26,100 nucleotides of DNA from Hofstenia miamia (taxonomy: Eukaryota > Xenacoelomorpha > Acoela > Hofsteniidae): positions 295,310 through 321,409 of the forward strand of contig CABFPE010000542.1 in assembly GCA_900660155.1 (NCBI GenBank), in the 5' to 3' direction. Each line of letters starts with the position of its first letter. Position 1 is the stretch's first letter. A program made the translations under genes and the position numbers. Below the pieces are notes generated by a model. That model was not told the origin of the DNA. It saw only the letters and a list, made by a program, of their open reading frames with translations, and did no database searches. Shown here piece by piece: positions 1-10,318 of the stretch.

Positions 1-27
<27 letters not shown>
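1..27. repeat. (TA)n microsatellite at the left window edge
   Basis: An uninterrupted TA run opens the window, so its full length is unknown. It lies about 100 bp upstream of the splice acceptor of the plus-strand VWA exon, so it is probably intronic. Together with the tract at 2881-2955 it brackets the segment that looks inverted relative to its neighbour. Confidence 0.95.
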
Positions 28-31
<4 letters not shown>

Positions 32-131
32 TATTTGCTTGTTTGCCTGTAAAACAGCTCGAATCATTGTTTTATTAAAAGTACTGTTCCAAATAATAAA
101 TCTCAACTGATATAAACTTCACTGACTTTAG

Positions 132-921
132 CCCAAACGATTTCTATAATTATGTTGGTCAATATGTCAAAGATAATGGTAATTCAATATCTCTATTAAC
201 TATTGGAGAAAACAGCAAAATTGCTCAACTTGGAAGCATAGTTGCAGCCACTAATGGGACTGTAAAAGTTGTAGACCCTATTGATCTTGGAGGTGAATTT
301 CGTGAAATTATTGATGATAGGCTTATTGCAATTAATATGAAATCGACATTGATTCTACCCAAACAGTTTTACATTCGCAACTATGGATCTTTAAAGAGCA
401 AGGACAATAATTATCAAACATTCGAAATTGGGAATGTTACCCAAAAGAAGGAATATGGGATAGAGTTTGGAATAAAAAGTGGAATAGATAGAAGTTCCAT
501 TGGGGAAAACGTGTGTTTTCAGTTAATACTGAACTATTCTGATCGCGATGGCAATAGAATATGCAGAGTGTATGAGAAGAGCCTTAAAATTACCAAAGAT
601 AGAGAGGAAGCTGAAGAAAATGCTGACTTAGAAGTGATAACAGTAAACGCCATGCAACAAGCAGCACGAATGCAAATTTTGGGAAAGCTGGATATTGCAC
701 GTTCTCGCTTAGTTGGACAAGAGCGTTTTTTCGCTCGTCAAGAGCGATGGCACACAATTGAAGCTAACAGAATTTTAGCTTTTGGAAACCAGCATGTGAA
801 GGACTATTTGAATGAGTTAATAGTTACAAATGAAACCCTAGCAATGCAAAGGGAAAGACAATCAGATGAATCTGCTGCCAAAATGTTTCAAACACTTGTT
901 TTCGATAAATCAAAGATATAA
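132..921 (+). CDS. C-terminal exon of a VWA-domain protein (second half of VWA plus C-terminal helical domain)
   Basis: The frame is open from 100 to the TAA at 919-921. The ATG at 337 is internal; the protein continues upstream. A plausible acceptor, aacttcactgactttag, ends at 131, so the exon starts at 132 with the third base of a codon. The first 70 residues read like the back half of a VWA domain (LLTIGENSKIAQLGSIVAA, then VKVVDPIDLGGEFREIIDD). The C-terminal 90 residues are charged and helical (ITVNAMQQAARMQILGKLDI, then LAFGNQHVKDYLNELI). This arrangement resembles the VWA part of the circularly permuted Ras (cpRas) proteins known from Dictyostelium, though no GTPase domain is seen here. 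The N-terminal half of a VWA gene that stops just where this begins sits 2.4 kb away on the other strand. Family assignment is moderate; the coding call is strong. Confidence 0.8.
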
Positions 922-1014
922 TTTATTACACCAGGAATTATATTTCTTGCAATTTTTATCTAGGTACGCTTAATGCAGGGCAAATACAGATTTCTTTACA
1001 GGAGGACCAATATG

Positions 1015-1020
1015 AATAAA
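1015..1020 (+). promoter_or_regulatory. AATAAA polyadenylation signal of the VWA C-terminal exon
   Basis: A canonical AATAAA lies 94 bases after the TAA stop of the plus-strand exon and is the first such hexamer downstream. No transcript evidence is available. Confidence 0.5.
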
Positions 1021-1570
1021 AGGCTAAGATCATGATTGGCATGATTGGGTATTAAAGAATTTCTATTTGAAATTTTTTATTGCTCTGTTTTAATGAATTT
1101 CTCTTAATTGAGGGGGGGGGTCTATCTCCTATGTATCCGCCCTTGTATTAATGCATGCAGTATATATGCTTGGTAAAATGATCCATAGATAATGTGCTTG
1201 TTTCATTGTATCTATATATTTTGAACTACATACATTATAATTTTATACTTAGTTCTTTCATTTATTAAAATTTAACACAAAAACCAACTTTGATGGATTT
1301 AAATTAAAGCAAGTTCCCATTTTTACTTCCTAACAACTTTTTTATAAAAAATCAAATGTACCTCAAAAAGTACTATTTAAATCAAAAAAGTTCAATTTCA
1401 TTGAACTTTTCAAAAAATCGGATTTATTCACTGCACTGAGAAAAAGATTATACAATATATGCTAATAATAAACACGTTTAATCTCGTTTCAGTAAAGGAA
1501 ACATTCTAACTAATAATAATGGTTTGATGAATGTATTGTAGTGTCAAAATATTTATTTACTCAATGCTTG

Positions 1571-1751
1571 TTTAAATGAATTAATTAGACCATTGATTTC
1601 ATAACACAATACCGAGATGCGAACTGCACCTTTGCAACTTAATCAATGTCTAAATAGGTTTGCAGATATTTACTTCATTGGTAAAATACGAAAGTGCAGT
1701 TCCCATCCTGATAATGTTATACAAATCCATGATTAGACTAACTTATTTAAA
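1571..1751. repeat. long imperfect inverted repeat (MITE-like or hairpin)
   Basis: Two arms of roughly 62 bases, starting TTTAAAT at 1571 and ending ATTTAAA at 1751, are about 70-75% complementary. The core GAACTGCAC at 1621-1629 pairs perfectly with GTGCAGTTC near 1694-1702. The loop is about 55 bases. I see no target-site duplication. It could be an old miniature inverted-repeat transposon or a transcribed hairpin. Confidence 0.55.
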
Positions 1752-2880
1752 GTTAAGATTATTTTGTTTACCTCACAACTGACAACAGCAAACACAGCTT
1801 AACAGTTACATAGCAATTGAATGAAATTGACGTTTGCTATATTCTTTATTTGCGATTTGCCTACAACATTAGTACACCAACAATACCATTGTAAGAACTA
1901 AAACCGTTAATGAAGTGAAACAATGTAAGAAACCCTTTTGAATTAAAACCATTCTTTTAAAGTAAGACTTTAACTTTTGATTACTGTAAAAACTAATTTT
2001 CAGATAAATAGTACAATTTCCAATTTTATCGTTGTTAGATAATTACAAAAATGATAAATTTTGTATATTCAGTAGTATGCGTATCTGTGACAACACAAAA
2101 ATTACCTCAAATGTAAAAAATTTCTCCTTAAGTGAAATTTACAAAAATTATTCCGTTCAAATTGTGTTTTCTCAAAATGTAAGTTTGCTTTTTCTTTAAA
2201 ACTTTTATTAAGTTCCACCTCACGCAAGATTAGAAACGAAAGGAAACATGGTTTACTGTAGCAACTTCATTTTAGACAATGATCTAAATGACGGTACAGT
2301 GCACGAAAGAATTTAGTCCTTTTGGAGATTTTAGTCTGAGGATTTTTGTCTAAACGTGTTTCATCTAGATTCTTGGTATGTGAATCCAATCCTAGCATCA
2401 CATATTCTGCAAAATGAAACCTTGGAGAACAGCGTGAAGGAACAACTTGTCAAAACACACATTTTTCATTCTTCACACGTTTGCATTTTTTGAAAATAGA
2501 TGGGATGAGACTAATTCAGTTGCCATCTGCACACACAAACAAATGTTCTCTACAACTATATCTATCTTAGGGTGACGCCATCTTGTGTATACTAACTGCG
2601 TAATCATAATAATTATTCTTTTGTTTATTGTTAAGTTGACAATAGTTTAAACTGGGACTTTAACCAGCTGTTGAGTAATGAAAAAGTGCAAAAATATCTG
2701 TATTTGGTAGTCTGAGTAAATGCATGCCAAAATTCATTTATTGTGCAATTATTTTTGAATAATACATATAGTTTCGATTATAGCCTCCTAAGAAGATTAT
2801 AGCCTAAGAAGAAGAAAAGGAAGCTATTTGTTTTACTAAACTTAACAATATAAATATTGGTCACAATACAAAAGTGCGTA

Positions 2881-2882
2881 TA

Positions 2883-2951
<69 letters not shown>

Positions 2952-2955
2952 ATAT
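2881..2955. repeat. (TA)n microsatellite with single interruptions
   Basis: About 75 bases of nearly pure TA with a TACAT interruption. It sits between the plus-strand VWA exon segment and the minus-strand VWA exons and is a natural place for assembly slippage or an inversion breakpoint, because (TA)n is its own reverse complement. Confidence 0.95.
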
Positions 2956-3343
2956 TCAAATAAACAGCTTAAGTGTGATACATTTTCGAGCTTTTACTAA
3001 GTGCTCACTTGAATCTGTAAGAATGCTAGCACAAAAAATTTGAAACTCACTGTTATTCAATATAATGAAATTCACCAAACTGCTTCTGTCACTGATTCAA
3101 GAGTAAATTCAAAACTAATATATTCAAGAGGTTTGTTTTAAATTGTAATTTTCCCTTACCAAGCTTTCGGCATGTTAGCAAGAGGTAGTTTGCAGCTAAA
3201 AAATACGCAAATGTATGCTAGGATTTAAACTGACCTAGATTATAATAATGCAATTCTCAGCTCTCTCAACTTTGTCTGGGACCCTGCTAAATTTCAAAAT
3301 AATTTATGGTTTTTCATGCTCATGTTTATGGAACTTCACTGAC

Positions 3344-3765
3344 TTTGAGGTTTGTATACTGAAGCTCCCAAGTCCCTCATTGGCCTCGCCGTCAGTGCAT
3401 AGAATAATTTTGGAACCATGAAATCTTGAGCATGACGAAACTGCTAGAAGAAGTGCAGGCCCCAATGCGGTACATCCGTCAGTTTTTAAATTTTTTACCA
3501 CTTTTGTTATTCCAGCTTTCGTCTGCTTGATTGCCAAAGGCTTAGGAATATTTTTACCAATTTTGATGATTTTGTCTTTCTCATTTACCAAATCTTCTGT
3601 AATTACCTTTTGTTCACCAGTATATTTAAAAATTGAGGCAATGCTGTTCAGAACTGATGAGTTTATTGGATCATGATGGGATACTGTCGACCCGAATGTA
3701 ATCAGCAAAATTTTAACATTAGGTTTGTGGGCATGCAGATAGTCAATTTGTTGTAAAACAGCCTC
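3344..3765 (-). CDS. exon 2 of the zinc-ribbon/VWA gene
   Basis: It begins with GAG after the acceptor tattttag, phase 0, giving EAVLQQIDYLHAHKPNVKI and then LLITFGSTV, the second VWA helix and strand. It contains the TDG of the third metal-site loop (ILCTDGEANEG). The end at 3344 is chosen because it gives the phase-2 junction needed by the exon at 132. The alternative end is the in-frame stop at 3304. Confidence 0.75.
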
Positions 3766-4469
3766 CTAAAATACCATATTATAGAGAGAATATATAATTC
3801 TAGTGATTTGATCTTTCGAATTAGAGCTTCCTACAGCTTTGTTCAGTTTTAAATGACTAGAAAAACACTAAATGTATAATCTAAACAAATCCATTAGAAA
3901 AATCTAATCCCATACGTTTTTAAAAGTACATATACTTCTGGAAAGCAATAAGTACTTACCTTTAATGCATTCAGACGTGTAAACGATAAGTCCACTGAGC
4001 CTTGGTAAATCTTACGATCCATGGAGGCAGATGTATCAATGCAGAAACATATTAATGTAGTATCGTTAAGATCAACTTCTGAATCAACTTGTGCGGAGGT
4101 CTTTCGGCTCGAATTAGCAATTTCATTTATGAAATAACTTGTATCATTCTTATTGTCAACACTAGTAACTGCTTTAGCTGAATTCACTGTTCCACAATAT
4201 TTGCAGGTCCAATTGAGTTGGGAAGAAAGATCATTGGTAAAATCATTTCCTGAAGTTGCTATTGCTGGACAACTATCGCAAACATTGGGTTGTGAAGAAC
4301 AAATATAACTATGGGATTGCAAATTCTTAAAATTGATTTTGATCACATTAGTATCAATTTTGCGTGATTTCTTCTGAGATTCTTCCTTCTCTGCATCTGA
4401 TATTCCCTCGTCTTCAGATTCTGAAGAAGACTCGTCATAAACATAAACAAATTTAGATCCAGAATGCAT
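3344..4469 (-). CDS. N-terminal two exons of a zinc-ribbon/VWA-domain protein (cpRas-like VWA type)
   Basis: Exon 1 runs 4469-3960 (510 nt, ends in phase 0 at AAG|GTAAGT); exon 2 starts at 3765 after tattttag. The intron is 194 bp (3959-3766). Residues 1-35 are acidic and serine-rich (YDESSSESEDEGISDAE). A zinc ribbon follows, with CDSC near residue 63 and WTCKYCGTVNSA near 88. The VWA domain starts near residue 138 with the metal-site motif CFCIDTSASMD (DxSxS) and continues across the splice as RLNALK|EAVLQQIDYL to LCTDGEANEGLGSF. The frame then runs into non-conserved sequence and a stop (3304-3306), so exon 2 must end before this. A phase-2 donor, TCAAA|GTCAGT, lies at 3344/3343; GTATAC at 3359 is another candidate but of the wrong phase. 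The second half of the domain is not downstream on this strand; a matching half is at 132-921 on the plus strand. Confidence 0.8.
3960..4469 (-). CDS. exon 1 of the zinc-ribbon/VWA gene
   Basis: 170 codons from ATG (4469-4467) to AAG at 3962-3960, followed by a strong GTAAGT donor. The start is the first ATG in frame and precedes the acidic segment. The frame read on past the donor runs into a stop at 3894-3896, which supports splicing here. Confidence 0.85.
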
Positions 4470-4552
4470 AATTATTGTATTGTATCACTTTAACAAACAC
4501 TATTTAAAAGAAATTTTGTTGTGTCACGGTTGCGCAATAAAATGGAATTTAC

Positions 4553-4569
4553 CGCAAGATGGTGTCACC
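4553..4569 (-). promoter_or_regulatory. YY1-like CAAGATGG motif upstream of the VWA start codon
   Basis: About 90 bases before the ATG, the minus strand reads GGTGACACCATCTTGCGG, whose complement contains CAAGATGG, close to the core of the animal YY1 initiator element. Nearly the same 16-mer occurs at 2572-2587. This is a pattern match only. Confidence 0.35.
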
Positions 4570-7500
4570 GAAAATATTTTTAGAGAAAATCCTGTTGGCT
4601 ATATATAAATTATCTATTTTGTTTTATATATTGTAATAAGCGCTTTCAAAAATCGTGTTGGATTTTTTATTGCATAAATCAAGCCTAGAACTAATCATTT
4701 AGGCATAATGCTCGCGAATTTGGATGAGCTATTAAGGGATTTATAAGCATACAGACTACTAGAAATATCTAGTAGATTAGCAAAAATGTAAAACACAGAA
4801 GTAATAGATGAAGCTTATTTACAATTTATGGAGTAAATAGTTCAAATGGATCAAATATTCAGATAAAAGCATATTAATATATACGTTTAGTGTGATGATG
4901 CTGAAACAGCAAACAAAGAACAAATGTACGAATTTGTAATATCTAAGAAGCACGTTAGCTTGAAATAATTTCCTTCATGCATATCAAAAATATTTTTCTA
5001 GAAAATATTTGTAAACTTTTTAGCTAAACTTGGAAAAACTCTGAATATTCTGTATTCAATATTATAGGCACGCAGTGGTTGAGTCCAATTAAATACACAT
5101 TGTAATGAAAATTTCATTTCTTGGAAGCTATTAGAGCTTGAATTTTAATATAATTTGATAAACTTTCGATGACAATGCAAAAGCCCAAAATTTCTGGCTT
5201 TTTTTCCATACATAAATCATTAATGCCTTTTCCGGTGTAAATAGATAGATAGTTGAACAATTATTGTAGAATAGGCGACTGATTCACTTATTATACTAAA
5301 GCCAGTTGTTAGTAGTGTAGTTAGTCTATTCCTTAATTTATGAATTTTTTCCGCACATTTAACAGCAGGCATAACTAAAATATTGTTTACACATACATGT
5401 ATTCAAATGATATAGAGCAAATTGACCTTAATGCCCTTGCATGGTTTATAAATTTAGAAGTTGATATTGAACAATTGAAGAACTTAGCTCCATTCATAAT
5501 TTGTAAAACTCTTAGCATTTGTTGTTATAATAGATAAGTGCCATTTCATTAAATTAGGATAATTTTAGCTGAAGTCCTTAGCCTTAAACAGCCTGGCGTA
5601 CGTCTTAAAGAAGAAACCGTTTTTTCACATTTACAAAGAATTTTCTCCAAGCCGATTAGAAAATTTGAAAATATTGGGACATAGGTAGGTCTATTGAGGA
5701 ACATACCTTAATGCAATGTTGAAAATTTCTATTAAAGCGTGTTGCTGTGGCTGATTTAAAGTCTCTCAAGACCTAATGTCATATATTTATAAGGTTTTGA
5801 GCCCATAGAAGCAACAAATAGCTTTGACTGTTTCTTGATATGTACAAAGATATTCCAAACCCATTGAGGTCGCGAGGTCAGAGCCTAGTCGCGGATTTAG
5901 AGCGAAAAAGAAAGATGGACTCTCCCCTATCACGTGGTGTTTTCAGACTGAGCATAACTTTGATAGTTTTGAGCTATAATAGTTTTAAAAAATAATTTAT
6001 AGGATCATGAAAATAGTTTAAAAATGCCTGGGCTGTTTAGGGTTAATTCATTCATTGTTTTATATTAATTTTAAGCCTAATTTTTGTTGAATTTGATGCC
6101 AAATTTTCTGTGAACACTCATGGTTTTTCAACTATCTGTGATTTACATTAGTACTGTTATCAACTATTAAATTTCCATCAATGTTAAAACTCCCGCAATC
6201 CATTCTTTGCTGATTCGGCTAATAAATAATTTCATCTTGCAGTCATACCTAATGGAGACGAACCTCCTTCTTCATAGAAGTAATTTATGAATACTTTTTT
6301 CAAGCTTCTAATCATGACCTAGGAAACGTCCTTCCATTTTCTTTTAGACTTGGAAATTCTACACCTATAATCAGAGAAAGTATTTGTAACATGTTCCTAC
6401 TCAAGCCATCTCTTTAATCAGATTACTACTTTACACGCCTATGAATATGACTCCAAGCAAATCACACAAGATCAAATTTAACCAAAACATTTATAGATAC
6501 AGGTTTCCTTATCAATCTAAATACTACAAGCATTGAAGTCTTTCAAAACATTATTTAAAGGCAATCCCTCAAATCTACCTTAAATTTACAACAGATGACA
6601 TTCAAATCTTCAAAGAAACTTTGTCATTGAAAAATCATTGTAATCATTAAAATTTTATCTGACATACTTCTTTTAATTTCAAATTGCAAATTTTGAATTT
6701 CTGGCCTGCAATGCAATCCATCATTTTCGCTCTGGGATATTTTTGATATACTCACAAATTTAAGTCTATTTCTCTATTTGAGAAATGATTCATTCATCTC
6801 TTTGTAATGCAAGCATCCACCGTACTTAGTCTTTTTCAACACATTGTTCACTGCAACCTACAATTCAAAAATAGTCTGTGAGCCATGAAAACACTTGGGT
6901 TTTTTCAATGTTGCTTGCTTATTTTACTAATAGCTGTAAAATAACTAACGAGACACCTATTACTAAATATCACATATGAATATGTAAAAAACTTAAAGTG
7001 GTAAATGGGTACGTTGCCGCTGAATTGCATTTTCTTAAGGCATGATTTCTTAGATAACGTCTTTTTTGAAAATTTTTGATAGTAGCAAACACAAAATGAA
7101 ACTAGCAAAGCAATCATCCTCTAAAAACTATATGTTTGGCTATTCCATAACGATGTGGTTTGTATGAGTAACATTCTGGTATTGGTGGGATGTCATTTTT
7201 CACAAAAATCTTGACATCATTCAGATTACAAGTTCTCGAAAGGCTCTGCTCACATCACGATATGAAATTTCAATACTACCTCTCTTTGTCACGTAATTAT
7301 TCTCCGAAATCAGCTTAGCATATCAGGTTAACAGATTAACGAGTAAGGAGATAGGTACTAGTTTAATGTTATTTCTTATCCTAGACAAAATTAACATTGT
7401 AGCATAGGTAAATGTCTACTTCTATGGAAAGTATTATTTGCTAATTAAATACGTCCATGCTTCCGAAAATATAAGTTCCAATTGGGTTCACACAGCATTT

Positions 7501-9154
7501 CAGGGGATAAGCAACCTATGGGAACTACTATAAGCAGTGCTCATCCAATAGTGGATACACCTTTATTCTAATTCTTAGGGGTACGGTGCATTTCAACGCT
7601 TGCCCTTCCTACAACATGAAGCTTCTACTTGTAGCACAAATGGTTTATGTAACCTTTGCTTTAAAAATTATTTATAAAAACCTGCTACTTGTATCTTGTG
7701 AAAAATTTATTCTTAAGTCCGGAAAATTCCAAGTTAGTGGATTAATAGGTTCATTCTTTAAACGACTGCTGTACACTCAAGGCAGATTCAATAATTCAAA
7801 ATTTCAGAATTATAAATCCCACACATCAAATTGTACATCTATGCTGATAATAGCATGAAGCGAGTTAAATGAATTTTCTAAGAGGATTATGCCTCTGTTA
7901 ATGGAAAGTTCATTGAAATTCAACCTACCAAAAGAATTTACCAAAAGAATTTTAAAAGATGAGGATATACAGATGAGAACTGATGAAGTTAGATATCTTG
8001 GTGGATTTAATGGCCCCCAAAAGTTTAGTGAGAAAAATATAAAAGAAACTGTCATGGAATGCGGCACAACGCATCAAAAGTAATTGAAATGAGTGAGACA
8101 CAATCACATGCAACATATTCGTGTTTGGATAACAGCATCAGAAATAAATGGTAATATTTGCAAAGGGTGACTAAATCACCACCAAACACTTTTGAACTAC
8201 TGAAAACACTGTAAGGAAAGAACTCACAAAAATGCTCTTTAACAAAGAAATCCATTTCACTCTATCTAGGTTATTTACATTACCAACGCGTATGGAAAGC
8301 TTAAGCTTACGCGAGCCCTGTTTCAAATAGGGAGGACGAATGCCAATTTTCTATCAAAGTTACTACACCTCTCAAAAATAGAATATTGTCACAGTCCTCA
8401 CTTTTAATAACCACCATGTAATCGGAGCAAAGATCGTTTGTTACGCAATGCCAGAGAACAAAAGTGTTGAAAAAAACAAATATGGGTGAAGAGATGATGA
8501 ACATGCTTATTGGTGAGCAAAAAATAGCTGTCAAATTTATCTCTCACAAAATATGCTCTACCTTATTTCAGGGGGTGCTCCCAGGACCACTTATTCAGGG
8601 AAGTGAGTAAAAATACTCACCCTTATAGCTTCCGAACTAATAGTGCAAACAACAGAATATTTGGCATGTGACTAAACCGTGATATGAAATTTTAATTTCT
8701 GATCAAAGTTCATATTACTGTGATCACGTCAGCTTTTTTTGCTAGCGATTTTTACTTTAAAATAGGAGGAAAGTTGCATTATGTTTTTAGTGTTATCATC
8801 CACGCCGGAGTGAATTTATTGAATAGAAATAGGACGAGTTTACTTGAAGCCATAAAAAATTTAGCCATCTCCAAGAAATTGAGCGCTATTTCTAGTAGCA
8901 AGATTTTAGCATTTCCGTCAGGTAGTTCCCACAAAGCTTTCATATTTGAGAAGTACACATCGCCGTCTCCTAAAATTTGGCAAAGATATGCTTAATAGAT
9001 AAATATTAGTAATCAGACAATTTCAAGCAAATATATTATTTTTTTCGGTAGCTATGGATAAAATAAGAGAGTTTTGCCCAAGCCTCCCCCCCTGAATAGA
9101 ATCAACTGTGCTGCAAATTGTAGTGCAAGATTTTCACTTAAATTAAAACGAATT
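4570..9154. other. AT-rich non-coding stretch
   Basis: About 4.6 kb without a gene I can defend. Open frames here are short and have the composition of random AT-rich DNA. Slightly GC-richer islands occur around 5860-5950, 7560-7640 and 8130-8610. A frame at 8779-8991 on the minus strand is listed separately. Confidence 0.5.
8779..8991 (-). CDS. unrecognised open frame of 70 residues
   Basis: The frame is bounded by stops and contains no early ATG, so it would have to be an exon or a relic. It reads AYLCQILGDGDVYFSNM at its start, then ALWELPDGNAKILLLEIA and FLEMAKFFMASSKLVLFLF, with a hydrophobic amphipathic look. Composition is more protein-like than the surroundings. I recognise no family and see no splice sites that force the call. 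The opposite strand is also open (8720-8995). Confidence 0.2.
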   Translation of the reverse strand, partial: AYLCQILGDGDVYFSNMKALWELPDGNAKILLLEIALNFLEMAKFFMASSKLVLFLFNKFTPAWMITLKT

Positions 9155-9749
9155 TAGAGCTTGCATTCGATTGAGGCAAGGTATTGAATCAACGGACTTT
9201 ATTAGAATTAGAAGACACAATATACTATGGGAGTTAATGGCAGAAGCACTCGCAGAAGCTTGTAGTGATGACACAAAATAAGCGCAACTCGCACAAATAA
9301 CTGATAAAGATCCTCCGACTTCAACAAATACCGCGGATAGCGCTAGACTTGATGTGTCAGTAATTCATTTCTGGAGCTATGGTCATCGCACATTTGTTGA
9401 GATAAGCGCATTCAACCCTTGTGATGCCACCAGTGCCAACAGAAACCCAAATGATACCTTGCATGCACTCTAATAAGAGAAAATTGGTCAATATCAAAGA
9501 GAGCTGGTTGATGTTGAGCAAGCCACACTTACACTTTTAGTTTCTCGTGTTACTAGAGGCTCCTCTCCTTTTATGGAAAATGTTATTAAACCTTAAGTTA
9601 TCTAATTAACTTATTTAGTAAATTGTTATGCTGCAAGATATCTTTCTTTCTTGCGCAGTACTCTGTGTATTCATGACACACGGCGGTACCAAATCAGAAT
9701 TTTTCTTAGAACTGATCACCATGTTGCTGCAGCAGCTCAGTTAATATGA
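9155..9749 (+). pseudogene. decayed fragment of a repeat-associated, restriction-endonuclease-like domain
   Basis: Conceptual translation with several stops and at least one frameshift gives RIRRHN at 9207, WELMAEALAEACSDD, then ARLDVSVIHFWSYGHRTF, VEISAFNPCD, YQRELVDVEQATLTLLV and finally LRSTLCIHDTRR in another frame. These match, in order, a family I know from many invertebrate genomes (RHN..RD..., ARLD...FW..GQ.AFFDVRVF.P, KYQ.R...VE.GSFTPLVF, KISF.LLRS...C.RG.R). The acidic/hydrophobic D-V-R-V strand and the following helix resemble PD-(D/E)XK nucleases; that link is inference. Stops lie at 9279-9281, about 9471-9476 and about 9594. No intact start. Confidence 0.7.
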
Positions 9750-10074
9750 GTATCAAAGAAAAGTTTTAGATTTGGTAGTTGCAAAATTTCAAGAGAAGCC
9801 AGGAATTTTCAAGCACTTAGCATACTTCAATTTAACGCAGATTGCAACATTGTGTGATTTTGAAGCTATTGCTGCGAAAACTTCAAGTTGAAACATATTT
9901 TCCATGCGTTTTTTATATTAACAAATATTTTGATTATAAGTTTATAAAAACAAAGAATTTTGTTATAATTGTATGAAGGGGAAATATAATAATACTGTTT
10001 TGGCCCATATGTGTATTATTGATTACAAAATAATCTGTGATGCCATTGGCTCTTAGAGTTCCATTGGTTAACCA
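9750..10074. other. non-coding spacer before the receptor gene
   Basis: AT-rich DNA with no exon or repeat that I can identify; it would include the promoter or 5' UTR of the receptor if that gene is functional. Confidence 0.4.
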
Positions 10075-10318
10075 ATGAAATTTCACGAAGTACGCCTCCT
10101 GGTGGGAAGTATATTAAATACTTACAATAAATGCATAAAATCACTAGAAATAAATAGCAGTACTCCATGCGTACTCGGGTGGAAAGAAGACCTTATTTTA
10201 TCATTTCCTGATTGGTATACACTTATTTTTTCCTTTATAGGTATATTCGCAAATAGCCTTGGGTTTATCACTATCTATTCAATGAAAGTAAAAAGCTCAG
10301 CTACACAATATATACAAA
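10075..10318 (+). CDS. receptor exon with N-terminus and TM1
   Basis: The ATG opens an extracellular segment with an NSS glycosylation site (EINSSTPCVLG) and then TM1 (YTLIFSFIGIFANSLGFITI). The exon ends with ATQYIQ plus one base at a GTAAGT donor (10319), phase 1. Confidence 0.65.

Larger units (their letters stand above)
922..2880. other. non-coding stretch, 3' flank of the VWA exon
   Basis: I see no convincing coding exon on either strand. It holds the putative polyadenylation signal (1015-1020), a run of eight or more G near 1112-1120, a long imperfect inverted repeat (1571-1751) and a promoter-like motif at 2572-2587. In particular I do not find a minus-strand C-terminal exon that could complete the minus-strand VWA gene. 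Confidence 0.6.

Noticed and set aside
337..339. ATG at 337 as the start of the VWA gene
   Set aside because: The conserved VWA sequence continues upstream in the same frame to at least 133.
7810..8534. Several overlapping short frames on both strands
   Set aside because: Short, overlapping, no domain or splice support; typical chance frames.
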